DNA of 64,000 nt from Aquatica leii (GCA_035610365.1 CM069439.1:19109533-19173532), one strand, 5' to 3'. Counted from the first letter of the stretch, positions 38,701-49,955 are shown. Made by a program: numbers and translations. The notes: generated by a model not told the origin, from the letters alone.

Positions 38701-41700
38701 TTTTCCAAATGTTATTCTTAGACAAATTCATAAACAGGGGTCTAATAAAGGCGGTTATTTCTATTATGTTTATTTTATCTGGACATAGTTTACGACACCC
38801 CTTATTGAGAGTTATATGACATTTATTACGTTTTTATACAAATAATAATTGGTTCAGTTGTTGTAAAACAAAGAATCGTTATCGTAAATTTTTTTTACTA
38901 TTACCAAATCATATTCGTTCATTTATATTTTAACAAACTGCACGTTTTAAATAAATACGTTGCCTTCAATTTGGTCCGCGCGGTGAACTGACTTGAGCGT
39001 CATTCAGCGCGCGTGCAGTAGGTGCGTTCAAGACGCTTTAGTTACATAAATATGTTTCGGATCGAAAACTCCTTTCACACAAAAATTCTAGACCATAGTA
39101 TGTAGCTTACATGTTATGAAAAAAAAAAGAAATCGATTTTTTCGAAAAAATCCAAGTAAACCTCCCCTTAATATAGATCGTAGTTTCTGGCGTTTAAAAT
39201 AAAATTTCTAAACTACATCGTTACATAGAAGTTTCATTATACTGTTTTTTACAAAGATTACCCAATGCTGCAGTTTGGACGTTCTGAATCAGATACATGT
39301 TCATCTTATGATAAACTGCTGCAGTCTCTCAAAGTATTGACAGTGACACTAACATCGTATTAATCGATTTAGAGAGTTTTGTTCATACCCACTTTTATTC
39401 ATTCCGACATATTTTACAATCGCCAACTTTTGTGCTACAACTTTGATGTACATATATCTGATACACAAACCGGCATAATGTGTTTATGGAACAAGTCAAT
39501 AACAGGTAGAGAAGAAATGTTAGTTAAAAAACAGAAGCTTATTATTTGGTGCGACACAGAACAAAATAAAAACAGAATTCTTCTTATGCTCCTGATATAT
39601 CTGGTAGCTTCAGGTGTTTTCAAACAAATAGAACAAAAGTTCTTAGTAGATGGACACAACAAAATGTTTTGTTTCTTATGATTTAGAAAATCCATATAAA
39701 ATGATGGGTTGGATTTTCTGAATTTCTGATGGTTACATAAATGCAACGAAACTACAGATCTCTCAAGTTTCATAAATAGAAATCAGTAGAGAACATCCAG
39801 GAATTATTAAAAGAAATTATTCAGCGAATTCAAATCATAGAATGTGCGAATCAACTTGCTGAAATCGTTCTGCCTGCACTAGAATGCCAAAAACAGAATA
39901 ACTGCCGTACATTGAAAGTACACTTATTTACATGCCTTTAAAACATTACCACTACTATGAAAAGCTTATTGCTACGACCAAAAAGCTTCTTTCACACCGG
40001 ACATAATGTTGTTTGAATAGTTTAGTGCACCATTTGTCAGTAGAGGTTTCAAAGTTTTTTCAATATCATATTTTTTTATGTATCAAAGTGTTTTTGCTTA
40101 TTTTTTTTCTAGAATAGGTTACTTATATACAGTTACGAATATTAAATGTTAAACATGTCTATTATATACTACATGAGTTCATAAATAAGCGTTTTGTTAA
40201 TTTTCTGATAAGTTATTTTTGGCACTTTGACCGTTTTGCATTTTCTTTCATTTGATCAAACTGTTTAGTAGAATTATAAAAAGTTTTTTTTAAATTTTCG
40301 TCCCCTGAGTAGTGCGCCCTTAAAATATGTGCGCTTCGAACAGTTTTCTTTAACTGATCCACGGTAGCTACGCCTCTGCTGATTATGCTCAAAGTGATAA
40401 TAAAAATTATTATTTAAAAACGTTTATTATTTAACAAAAATACAACCTAACAGATGAAAAAACGCTAAAAGACCAATTGAACTGCGACCTAAAAAAGCTT
40501 AGCGTTTAGTAACAATGGCTACTACAATAATTTCATTGTTACCGTTGCAAAAAAATTTTTGACATCATAAAACAAAAAAAGTTTTCAAAATAAAAACGGT
40601 CAAAACTTTTTTGAAGTATATAATAAAATACAATATACTTACTTACATTATTAATTTTCTCATAACTTTTTTTAACATTTTTAATTTCTACAGGTTATCT
40701 AAGTGTGGAGGAGATATTCTTCAATGATAGAAACATCTACTTAGACCTATTCTTACATATGCTGTTAAAACATGGACTAAAAACCCAAACAAGTATAAGA
40801 AACAAATAAATTCGTAGTAAATGCAGCACGTAGACATTGTGAGATAAAGAAGAAGAAGAAACTAAAATGCTCACATGAACAGAATTGACATTTACTGCCT
40901 AGCTTACATCGCATCAAATCTAAAACCTCAAGATGAGTAGAAACTTGACCCTCGACATCTCAAGAAACCACATCACCACATCAGACAAATAAAAATAGAC
41001 TTAAACCACTAAAAATCTTTTAGAATAGGTACTTCAACATTCAAAATGAAAAACTGTACATTGGAAGAAAATCTACACACACTAATACCTACATGCAACG
41101 TCTCACTACCATCTACAACAAAAAAGATTAATTACCACACTATTCTGAAGAGCAGATAAAATCAGTGGAAAACATTTTATAGGGAAACGAGTATAACGTG
41201 CACATTGTAACAGAAACACGTAAAATAAAAAAGAAGTAGAAAACAGATCAGACTCAACTAGAAAGATACACATGCTGCACTTATGGCACTCAAGTTCTAC
41301 ACATATCAATGACCAGTTACCGAAGTTACATATCAAAAGCATGTACAAACTTGAATATCAATTCGTAAAAGGTTATATTGGCTACAGGCGAAGAAACATC
41401 CGGTGAAACAACGTCATACACACCAAACAAGCATCGACTACGACAAAGTTAAAATATCAGTTAAAACTTTTCATTACTGTTCAAGAGGAGTGAGAGGGAG
41501 TTATTAAAAATCATGAAACTTGAATAATTTTAACCAAAAAGATAGATATAAAATGAGCAACACGTCGAAATGAACACTTCGATTAGAAAAACTATGACCA
41601 AAAACCATGAATCAACAAAACAAAACAAAAATACACATTTACATAAAGAGAAGCAAGAGCCAACACCAACAATCGTTACGAAACATTCTAAAAGAAAAAA

Positions 41701-44700
41701 GAATCTATTGGCCCAAAGATTGTGGTACGGCACAGTTATCTTTTCAACTATTATTTTTAATTATTCAAATATATACAGTTTATAATATATTTTTTCTTAT
41801 AAGTAGGAAGAATTATGTACACATTATGAGACATTAATAAAAATAGATATGAATAAATTCCAAATCTAATATTTGCAGTGTAATAACGTCCAATAAAGGA
41901 CAAGGAAATTATTAAAATTCAGAATAAGCAGAAAACTTTAGCATAGCATAAATAGCTGGTGCTAGAACACTGATTTAAAGTTTGTTGGTAGAAGAAGTAT
42001 GAAGTTCAATGTCAGAAAATTATTTGAAGTTTGTTACTGTAAACATGAATAACCGAACTGTTGCTTGTGCTGAGTGGCGAAAGAAAGAACTACAATGCCA
42101 AATTGTAGTAAGACTCATAAAGAATTATGTGCCGTGTTTTTCTATTGCTAATTTATTAAAGCTGTCAAAAATGTAAAAATAACTGGCCAGGTAGAAGTTT
42201 TGATTAAAGAATTTATACCAAATTTTGACAAAAATCATGATGTCGGTTCTTACAAAGCATGCATAGTATGACCAAAATTGTTCATTACAAAAATCTTAAA
42301 ATAAGGCTCAAGCGTGATGAAATTAAATGCACCTGCACGATTTGCGAAGTGGCACAATTTCCGCCCTCTCTGCTTCTCCCAAGATTAAAAGTATACTATT
42401 TACGTGCAGTATCCAAAAATTACCTGTTGGTAGACCAAATCAAGCAACTGTAAAACCATACAGCGTAAAAATATGTTCTGCTTGTAAAACAATTTGCAGG
42501 TCGCATAATATTTCGCCAAGAAGCAGGCGATGGACGTACTTTAATTTCTTTAAATAAGAAAAAAGGTCTTCCCTTGCTAACTAAAATAGAAAAGAAGCGG
42601 AAGAAACTAAATCACTTCTCATTAATACTGAAACTTTCAAAGAAATTCAGTTGGACTGCAATTTGTTACTGAATGCAGTTAAAAAATAAGTTGCCACTTG
42701 CGTAACACCGGAAACCGGGAACGCATAGAACCTAAACCTGTTTCTTAGTAGGATAAAACAAGCCATTTATAGAACAATTTCTTTTCTTGCTCACTCTGAT
42801 ATGCTGAAACAGGAAAAATGTGATTGGAAGTATTTTTCCAGTTGTGTACTGTGTTAACTTGGCTGGATTAGTAGCTCATCTTCTAAATGAGCGAAATTTA
42901 GCAAAAGAATTCCATGCAAAAATTTGAATTGACAGTGGAAGCGGTTCTTTAAAGATTTGTTTAACATTCCTACTTTATGGTGCCGCAAAATATTTTGTAA
43001 AGGATAAAAGCTCTGGAATAAAAAAAATTGTTATTGCTTTAGTCCCTCGAAAAATTGAATCTTATAACAATATTCAATCGCTAATAGAATTAGTAGACTT
43101 GCATTCGATATGCAGAATTTGTATCTACACCTTTACTGCTGACTTAAAACTGATCATAATGTTACTTGGTTTGCAATCTAACGCATTCATGCCCTTGGTT
43201 GCGATATTTGCAATAAGAATTTAAAAGGTAAAGGCAGTTTGAGAATAATAAAGAATATTACTCAACTATTATTTATGGAAAAAACACACTGGAGGAAATA
43301 TATCTCGAGCAAAGAAATACAAGAATTGCGTCAATATACTCCTAGTTATTAGCGATGACGAAACAGCTATATTACACTAGGTATATATCACCACCTAAGT
43401 TACACCATGTAGCTGATAAGTGGATACATAATAGCTGCATAAAAGTTGACAGGTACGTACCACAAATTTAACGGGAATAACGCTAGTAAATTATTGAAAA
43501 AGCTGGAAGTATTAGAAACTTTGGTAAATGATACACCAATATAATTTTTTTTAATTAAAAATGATAGATTTTTAGGAAACAAATACATTGGCTTGTTTTT
43601 TGCTTTTAATAAAGTTGTCCCGTTTTATACAAAGTTTGGATTTGAATTTTAGAAGACATGTTTAAAAATTTGCTAATGAATTGGAGAAAACGAGCGCTCG
43701 GCACACGCCCAAAAGTCATGCTGTAATTTATTATATTTTGATTTTATTGAAATAACACAAACAAGGTTTAGAGCAAGCATCTGAACAGTAACTAGCGTAG
43801 AAACAGATCACAACCTGGTTATAACAAAAATAAAACTAAGAATGGTTAAAGAAAAACGTAAACAACAAATTAAAAAGAAATGGGGCATAGAAAAACTAAA
43901 GAAAGAAGAAGAAAAGAAGACATACGAAAATGAGATAAACAATTTACTACAGAAGGAAAACAAAAAAGAAAGTATAGAAAGATAATTGGGACAAGACAAG
44001 TTAAAAATAGAAACGGATGGTTTGATGAGGAATGCGAAAAGATAATAATGAGAAAGAGAGAAGCAAGAATAAAATGGATAGGAACCTGCAAGCAAGAGCA
44101 TTACGGGAATTACAAAAGAATAAGAAAAGAAGGCGCAAAATTAATGACAGAAAAGAAACGTGAATACATCAAAAAAATAATGAATGGAATGGTAATAAGA
44201 GCAATACTAAACTATACGAACAGTTAAGGATGCAAAAAAAGAAAAAAAAACATAACCGCAAATATAGACAGGAAGACCTGGGAAAATTATCTACTTGAAA
44301 AAACAAAAAAGAAGAAACAGAACAAGAAGAAAAATTCCAAGATAAAGTTGAGAAGGACAATATAGAGATAAGAGCACCACAAAAACAACAAATAGAAGAA
44401 ATTATAAATAAACTAAAAAATCAAAAAGCTGCAGGAACAGATAATATATATAATGAAATGTTATAGTATGTGGGAAAAGAGCTGAGAGAAAGATTATACG
44501 GAATAATAAGTAAAGTATAGAAAACGGAAACAATACCTCAAGAATAGAAAATAAGAATTATTAGACCACTACCAAAAAAAAAGATCTAATGAATTGTGAT
44601 AACTACAGGCAAATAACACTATTGAACACAATGTATAAAATACTAACTACAATTATACAAAGAAGATTAAACGAATACACAGAAAAGACCATTGGCAAAT

Positions 44701-47680
44701 ATCAAAATGGATTTCGCTCAGGAAAATCAACAATAGAAGCCATCCATATACTTAGACAAATCATAGAAAAAACGCACGAAAAAGGTAATAAAATACATAT
44801 AATGTATATAGACTTTAAACAAGCCTTCGATATCCTTAAGAGAAAAATGATAAAAACCAAGGTATTCCGAAAAAACTAAAAGTCTAATTAAAATAACCAT
44901 GGAAATATCAAAAGCCGTAGTACAAACACATGATGGAACAACATAAAAATAGCAATAAAACGAGGAGTTAGATAAGGAGACGGATTGTCAACAATCTTAT
45001 TTAACATCGCAATGGAAGGTATAATAAAATAATGCAAAATCACAGGATCTATTATACAAAAAATGGTGCAAATAATAGCATATGCCGACGATGTAGCGGT
45101 AGTAGCAAGAGATAAAAAAAGATTAGAAGAGATAATAGATAAAATAGAGCAAGCAGCAAAGAGAAGAGAACTGGAAATAAATCAAAAAAAGGCAAAATAT
45201 ATGAAAATTACAAGGAATAGTGAGCTAACAAAAGAAGAAAAAGAAACGAAAATAGGGAAACTTAAGTACGAAGTGATACAACACTATAGATACTTGGGAG
45301 TAATAATAAATAATAAAAACGACAAACGCACAGAAATTGCGCAAAGAATAAAAGCCGGACATAACACTTTCCATAGAAACAAAGAAATAATGAAAAGTAA
45401 ACATATACGTAAGAAAACGAAACTTATGCTATACAAATCAGTTATAAGACCTGTAGTAACCTATGCCGGAGAGACTATATGCCTAACAAATAAAGACGAA
45501 GAGAAAATGAAGATATTTGAAAGAAACGTAATCAGAAAAATAATGGGGCCCAAAAAAATCAACGGAGAATATAGAAGGCTCATGAATACAGAAGTGAATG
45601 AAATACTAGAAAACGAAACCATAACAAGAATAATTAAAGCGAAAAGGATGAAGTGGTACGGACACGTGCAAAGAAGAGGAAACGAAGCAATTATAAAGGA
45701 AATCATAAAATGAAACCCACTTAACATTGGACAGAAAGGAAGACCTAAACTCCACTGGGAAAATGACATTAAAAAAATGGGAATAACCAGAGCGAATGAA
45801 AAGATGCAAGATAGGAAGGAATGGCAGAAAATTCAGGAAAGGCAAAGAAACACAGTAACTTATAAAAAATTTAAAAAAAGCAAGCAAACAAACAAGAAAG
45901 CATAGTAGAGTGACTAACTGCTATGTAAAATACATAAGTCGAAAGAGTTTATCGTTTCCTTGTGTTTTTATTTGATAAATTAATGTTTTCATTTCTGTTC
46001 TTATAGTTCTCATAAGTTGCTTGGATGTACATACATAGAAATTTATTTCGATGAGGGCGTTCTTACAGTCAGAAAAATTATATAGGTATTTCTTTTTTTG
46101 AAAAGGCTAAAAACATTAGCAATGACGGTTATTTGTAGTCAAGCGATTGTTTTTTATTTAGTAAAAGTAATGTACTTTTTCCCTCCTGTTCATTTGAGAA
46201 AATGATTCGTCTGTCTCCTATCCGTTAGTCATACTTATAGTTTCAATTTTTGTTTTAAATACATTAACAGACTATTTCTACAAGATTTAGAAAAAAATTG
46301 ATTAGTTCTATAACTGTTGCGCAATTGTTTTTTGACCAAAATATGTGAAAAATATTTCGATTAATTAAAAAAAAGAATAACAAATGAGTTCTTTGAATCC
46401 CATTTTGATCTATTTTAGGCACAGTAACAAATCAAACAGACTCAAAAGAAAACAAGGTTAAAAACAAACTTGACGATTTGCTGATAAATAACAACTTCAC
46501 AACATGAAAACCAAAGTAAGAGGCAATTTTCAGAAAGATGAAAAGAATATTTTTTAAAAACAGAACGTTTTTACATAAAAAAGATAGACTACATTCAGAA
46601 TTACATTAATGCTCGATACTAAAAGGTATGGTCACAAACAATTAGGAATCGCCTTAGTGAAAAATAGACAAATTAAATATAATATAACCCAGAAATATTC
46701 TTGAGATCCCATGTAGATTCTATTTTCTAAAAAAATCTAATCTTCAGATACTTTGCTATTATAATTTAGATAAGAATTTAACAAGAAAACGTAAAGACCA
46801 ACAAAAAAACACGTTTCCAAACTAAAATACCAACAAATGTTCCTTTGAATATTTATCGTTATAATAAAAGCTTGTAATGAGACTTTTCCAATTATTAAGC
46901 TATTACAGAAACAGATTTTGAGTGATAAACTAAAGCTCTATTTTGGATAGGGTCGAAAAAGAAACACGTTTCGGGTGACCCTTAATTTCCTGGCGCCAAA
47001 CTTATAAGACATTTCTTGTAGGCAATACTTGCATTAATCATAAATCACGATTTTTTTACATAAGTGACGACGATTTATGCGTTCTCTCAAAGGAGTTCTA
47101 ACTTTTTGGTAACTGTTAGTACGATGCGGGTTGAATTTCCTATATTTTGATATGGTAATTAACTTCTGAAGTATATTAAAAAGATAAGTAAGTTGCATAT
47201 TTGTTAAAACAATAAATTTGAAAAACTTCAATCTAAGAGTTTAGAAGAAAACCTCAATACAATTTTTTTAAAAACTTTCAAATTATTGATAATCTAAACA
47301 AAATCTTTATTCATTTAGAACTGGTATTAAAATGTACTTTTGGCCGGAACAGTTTAGAAGTGTACCAATTTCTAATCACGTCTAAATGTTTATTTGGCCA
47401 AGTTTATAAGAGTAAAGTTTTGTTATAACAATTAGTCAACGCATATTTTAGTACACCTGGGCATGACGCTACTCGTAAAAATGGTAACAAGTACACTATT
47501 ATTATAATAGCAAAGCAACAGTAAAGTAAACAGTAATGACACAGTCAAAAATTTTCCAATTTCGTTATTGTCAATTCATATAAAACTATGAAACTTACCT
47601 CCAATATACGCGTGTCCATAAGGTGATTGAGAATTATAAGAGTACTGATAAACATCCTGACTGTTTTGTCTAAAAGCCAT
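20666..47680 (-). CDS. hand: Hand, bHLH transcription factor (5 exons over 27 kb)
   Basis: Coding exons in order of transcription: 47680-47599, 29856-29692, 29639-29458, 29407-29234, 20761-20666. Phases are consistent and give 232 residues. Residues about 105-162 are a HAND-class bHLH: basic region [19 protein letters not shown], then [18 protein letters not shown] and [14 protein letters not shown]. The extreme C-terminus [17 protein letters not shown] is the tail shared by HAND proteins from insects to vertebrates. HAND factors bind E-boxes as heterodimers with E-proteins in the nucleus; in insects Hand serves heart, haematopoietic and visceral-muscle development. Introns 2 and 3 are 52 and 50 nt, whereas introns 1 and 4 are 17.7 and 8.5 kb and filled with transposons. 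No lesion is visible in the coding exons. The start is the ATG at 47678-47680. Confidence 0.96.
20762..22522. other. hand intron 4, distal part
   Basis: AT-rich intron. An open frame at 21551-21790 and scattered short frames around it to about 22200 show no recognisable domain. They might be an old retroelement but are not supported as a gene. Confidence 0.3.
25002..26548 (-). mobile_element. rosa-type (DD41D) mariner transposon with ~131-bp TIRs
   Basis: Both ends begin CAGGGTGTCCCACGAGGTAC and stay near-identical for about 131 bp (25002-25132 and 26418-26548), with only a few differences. TA dinucleotides flank it (25000-25001, 26549-26550), the expected Tc1/mariner duplication. It is 1547 bp long and lies inside hAT copy 1. 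The single gene is on the minus strand. The near-identity of the TIRs suggests a recent arrival. Confidence 0.93.
25220..26282 (-). pseudogene. rosa-like mariner transposase, one stop and one frameshift
   Basis: The ATG at 26282 starts [18 protein letters not shown], a helix-turn-helix N-terminus of the DUF4817 kind. Catalytic motifs are [11 protein letters not shown] (first Asp), [10 protein letters not shown] (second) and [14 protein letters not shown] (third). The second and third Asp are 41 residues apart, which defines the DD41D group. An in-frame TAA at 25563-25565 separates the first two-thirds from the rest. A frameshift around 25310-25330 replaces the true C-terminus, which resumes in another frame as [17 protein letters not shown] ending at 25220. 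Otherwise full length. Confidence 0.9.
27416..28565 (+). pseudogene. gypsy-like retrotransposon integrase remnant
   Basis: It follows hAT copy 1 without a break. [19 protein letters not shown] and the later [11 protein letters not shown] make an HHCC integrase zinc-binding motif. About 28240-28330 reads [20 protein letters not shown], typical of the region after the integrase core in Ty3/gypsy elements. Stops are frequent and the catalytic core is not clear. LTRs were not found. The open frame 27154-27648 joins the hAT dimerisation domain to this integrase start, which looks like a junction of two dead elements. Confidence 0.65.
28566..29233. other. hand intron 4, proximal part
   Basis: It contains a 71-codon open frame (28627-28842) without motifs, perhaps more retroelement debris, and AT-rich intronic sequence up to the exon 4 donor. 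Confidence 0.3.
29234..29856 (-). CDS. hand: hand exons 2-4 (bHLH region)
   Basis: Exon 2 (29856-29692) encodes a Ser/Pro-rich stretch with no named domain. Exon 3 (29639-29458) carries the basic region, helix 1 and loop. Exon 4 (29407-29234) starts in helix 2 at IKTLRLATS and continues into a less conserved acidic/Asn-rich linker. The two introns between them are only 52 and 50 nt, with clean GT-AG borders. Confidence 0.95.
29857..30826. other. hand intron 1, near exon 2
   Basis: AT-rich intron with no recognised coding sequence. ACGAGGGTTGATCGGCGCAG near 30707 may mark the edge of an element, but no partner was found. Confidence 0.3.
31791..34255 (+). mobile_element. CACTG-ended DNA transposon (CACTA/EnSpm-like termini)
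   Basis: Termini are CACTGGTCTGCATGAAAATC on the left and, reverse complemented, CACTGGTCTGCAAAAAACTA on the right. The repeats extend roughly 120 bp and share CATATGTAAAATGACCTCCT-like sequence and CATCACCCAC. TAA flanks both ends (31788-31790, 34256-34258), a 3-bp duplication as in CACTA elements. It is 2465 bp and lies in hAT copy 3. The encoded protein resembles an uncharacterised family I recall as common in arthropod genomes, so the superfamily is inferred from termini alone. Confidence 0.75.
32322..33954 (+). pseudogene. putative transposase of the CACTG-ended element, frameshifted
   Basis: Four open segments follow in order: 32322-about 32510, 32510-32974, 32982-33647 and about 33630-33954. 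The first begins [19 protein letters not shown] and has paired Cys ([18 protein letters not shown]) suggesting a zinc-binding N-terminus. The third has [32 protein letters not shown] and [16 protein letters not shown]. The last has [20 protein letters not shown] and a basic C-terminus. A DD(E/D) nuclease could use acidic residues at these blocks. The first block shows Asn where I recall Asp in relatives, which may be an inactivating change. I do not recognise a formally named family. Confidence 0.65.
35186..36175 (-). pseudogene. mariner transposase remnant
   Basis: Minus-strand text in several frames matches mariner transposases. It reads [19 protein letters not shown], then a helix-turn-helix segment ([20 protein letters not shown]), then [16 protein letters not shown]. 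It next reads KIYSGNES, where the first catalytic Asp (GDES in intact relatives) has become Asn and a stop follows. The C-terminal part continues down to about 35200 ([16 protein letters not shown]). The decay is strong, and the left edge near GCGAGGGTTGC abuts hAT copy 3. Confidence 0.75.
36176..37012. other. hand intron 1, no recognised feature
   Basis: AT-rich intron. A 96-codon minus-strand frame (36735-37025) has several Cys but no known motif and is not called. Confidence 0.3.
37014..39690 (+). pseudogene. remnant of an unnamed insect transposase-like family
   Basis: Broken segments on the plus strand. [20 protein letters not shown] lies near 37170, then a block ending [20 protein letters not shown] near 37450. 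[20 protein letters not shown] lies near 37600. After a 1.48-kb insert, 39379-39681 reads [20 protein letters not shown] and [20 protein letters not shown] recall a widespread insect repeat protein with this order of blocks (VCKxFF, SPDKRGK-like, LILWSDSCGGQNRN), but it has no name I can vouch for. The decay is heavy and no termini were found. Confidence 0.5.
37687..39167. mobile_element. non-autonomous element with TTAA duplication (Kolobok- or piggyBac-like)
   Basis: A 1481-bp insert with inverted ends GGGGAGGTTTACTTG on both sides. It is flanked by TTAA at 37683-37686 and 39168-39171. It interrupts the remnant above in the middle of a coding block. No open frame of note lies inside. TTAA duplications are made by piggyBac and Kolobok transposases. 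Termini starting with purines (GGGG) fit Kolobok better, but no transposase is present to prove it. Confidence 0.8.
39691..42035. other. hand intron 1, A-rich stretch
   Basis: No supported gene. Near 40730-40800 a frame reads [20 protein letters not shown], which recalls the C-terminal region of LINE reverse transcriptases, so old LINE debris may be present. The frames at 41570-41840 are A-rich and lack motifs. Confidence 0.35.
42036..43700 (+). pseudogene. decayed transposase related to the CACTG-element protein
   Basis: Many stops, but a recognisable series of blocks. Near 42330-42520 are Cys pairs (CTCTIC and CSACKTIC). Near 42930 is [14 protein letters not shown], then [20 protein letters not shown], then [16 protein letters not shown] near 43140 with CDICN-like Cys after it. 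About 43460 reads [20 protein letters not shown]. The order [19 protein letters not shown] and LLGLQS parallels the element at 31791-34255 ([29 protein letters not shown]), suggesting a shared fold at low identity. No termini were identified. Confidence 0.5.
43790..45910 (+). pseudogene. RTE-like LINE, 5'-truncated and broken
   Basis: It starts with [14 protein letters not shown], the end of an apurinic endonuclease domain, then runs A-rich with many stops. The reverse transcriptase appears in fragments: [20 protein letters not shown] (44589 on), [29 protein letters not shown], and AYADD at about 45078-45092. It continues in one 216-codon frame (45063-45713) with [20 protein letters not shown] and the [10 protein letters not shown]-terminal block. 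This C-terminus resembles the RTE/BovB-type proteins common in insects. The 3' end is near 45905. Confidence 0.75.
45911..47598. other. hand intron 1, near exon 1
   Basis: AT-rich intronic sequence directly downstream of the exon 1 donor. No TE or RNA gene was recognised. In other animals such intronic DNA can carry enhancers, but no specific site is claimed. Confidence 0.35.
47599..47680 (-). CDS. hand: hand exon 1 (N-terminus)
   Basis: ATG at 47680-47678 opens 27 codons rich in Tyr, Gln and Ser (starting [14 protein letters not shown]), ending in phase 1 at G/GTAAGT. The phase matches exon 2 and the joined protein stays open. Assignment to hand rests on phase, strand and the absence of another candidate within the intron; a transcript would confirm it. 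Confidence 0.85.
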
Positions 47681-49192
47681 TTTAGACAATAATCACTCAC
47701 GTATTAATTTACGTTGACACAAATTCGACGTTCTTAGCCTCAGGCTGTCTGTTAACACTATTGTAGTAAACTAAATAACCAGCATTTCACGCTAAAGGAA
47801 GAAGTTAGAGGCGGGGTGTTATTTTCAAGTGCGCTGTAATCCTCCATTCCAGAGTTCTGGGTGGAACGTTTTCAAGATCCTCCTACTGGACATACAGATA
47901 TTATGTATAAAAAATAGGAGAAAATCGATGCAGACGTCGTATTGCGCTGTCGCTTCTTTATGACATCATAATAAACAATGCTTTATTATCCTTGGAAGCT
48001 TTTTTTAAGTCGTTTAGTAAATGGCATGAAGTAATTTTAGTATACGAGTATTGTTTCATCCGTAAATTATTTCCTTCTCTAATTGTCAGTGATATATAAT
48101 AGGGGTTGATTTCAGACGTTAACCGTAAAAATACAGCTTTGTAGTCGAAAGTAGATTTTATTTTTATTTTTAAAATTAACCGTGTTATATAAAGGCTAGA
48201 CGGTTAGAAATTTTAACGAGAAATTATCCATTATAGAGTGTTGTGCAAAAGCTTTATTTATTTTAGAAATGATTTTTTATTAATATATGTATATTAGAAT
48301 TGAATCATATGATTTAGATTTGTGTTTGAAATTTTACTGAATGTCAAAATTCTATTTAGATATTTAGTGATTATTTTCAGTTTCGTTCAGTTTAACCATT
48401 GTTTCAACAAATACCACAAAAAATTCTTAACTGCTTAGTTGTGGCAGATTGTCATTTAACTCCAAACATAAAACAAAACATGACAAAAAGAAATTATGTT
48501 CACAATTTTAGCTAAAATTTATTGTTTCCAATTAGCCTACGGTTGATTCTAGCTTTTGCAAGTTAAAAAAAATTTTTAATCAGTTGTTTATGTAATTTTT
48601 TTAAAAAAATCGTTATTGGTAGTGGAGTGCTAAATAGCTAAAGACTATGTGTGAGACATATTGTGTCTCTTTGTATGTCTAGTTATCAATATTTATTGAC
48701 TAATCTAATCTTTGGTTTCGTCTATGTTAAACACAATACCTTTCATCAGTGAGTTAGTTTTCTTGAGGGTCGGGGTATATGTCAAAAAAAGCTTAGTCGA
48801 CGTTTTTTTGACATAATCCTGAATCTATATAGGTACGCCTGTACGTATATAGTTTTTAATGAGAACTTGTTATGGTTCTACAAAGGTACAAGAATGTTAG
48901 TTTTTGTACTCTAACAAATGGAAAATAGTTTTTTGTTCTACTTTTTTTGTAGTATCATGGGGGCTGACTAGAGCAATATAGTACTAATTCTGGGTATAAG
49001 GTATCATTTTTAATGTTTTTCTAAGCAACACCATTTTATTTTAATTTTTTAGTTTTTAAAAAAAAAATAGTTACCGTTTTGTCAGAGTTGACCTTAAGAT
49101 TTTTATTGTATATTACCTACATGACGCTTGCATTGATCGTTTGCTTTTACCAATTACAAAAAAATGATATAATACAATGTGCTGCTGATAGC
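47681..49192. other. 5' region of hand
   Basis: It should include the hand leader and promoter on the minus strand. The first 300 bp are less AT-rich than the surroundings. No certain TATA box or initiator could be chosen, and no coding sequence is supported. Confidence 0.35.
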
Positions 49193-49547
49193 CAGTCGCG
49201 CGCCGTACATAAGGGCAAAGTAGTGTGGTGCACGACGGCCGAAAAACGTCAAAACTCAAAAGTAAAAAAAAGATAAAGCAACAAACAACAATGTCAAAAC
49301 AAAATTTATAACGATAAAAAACCAGTAAGGAATTGCTAGCTATTACATTGTTATTTATTTGTTTATTTTTTTATTTTTACTCTTTGAGACGAGGAAACCG
49401 AATTACTTCTCAAAAATAATATATTTTCCAAATGAGTGTGAACTCAAACAAATCTGATTTTATTCATGCTTGAGCTTGAAATTTGGCTTGCAACGAGCCA
49501 ACGAGCAAACAAGCGTTTTTTTCCTGTCTGAGCTTGCAATGTAAAAA

Positions 49548-49955
49548 TCAATCGGGTTTTTGAAGTAAACACTCGTGTGAAACAGCATTAAATCTCGTGC
49601 TGACAAAATGGAAATCCGAAATCGACTTGGGTAATAGTGTAGTAGCAGTGTTTTTAAACTATAAAAGAGCCTTTGAAACTATCGACAGAGGAAGACTTAT
49701 AAATAAACTTTACCAATATGGAATAAGAAGCACCTAACTTCAATGGTTCGAAACTTACTTGGAATCTCATACTCAGACCACTACGTACCAAAATTACGAA
49801 TCTATTCCAATTCAAAATAATTTAGGTGTACCTCAAGAATCAGTCTTAGGCCCATTGCTTTTTTTAATTAATATTAATGATTTAGAACTTAATCTTAAGT
49901 GCTGTAATATTAATTTGTTTGCAGACGATACCCTGGTACAAAAACGTACGTTTTA
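49548..49955 (+). pseudogene. LINE reverse-transcriptase fragment
   Basis: The frame, with two stops, reads QSGFxSKHSCETALNLVLTK, VAVFLNYKRAFETIDRGRLI, then SVLGPLLFLININDLEL and LFADDT at about 49915-49932. These are RT motifs of jockey/CR1-type LINEs. Both ends are missing. It sits between the leader and gene of hAT copy 2 and is absent from copy 1, so it arrived after that hAT family spread. Confidence 0.75.

Noticed and set aside
40700-41900. Possible LINE thumb motif ([12 protein letters not shown]) and A-rich frames
   Set aside because: Too short and degraded to call a separate element; mentioned only in the description of that stretch.
43808-44360. Several minus-strand frames rich in Phe, Leu and Ser
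   Set aside because: They are antisense shadows of the A-rich RTE-like LINE on the plus strand.
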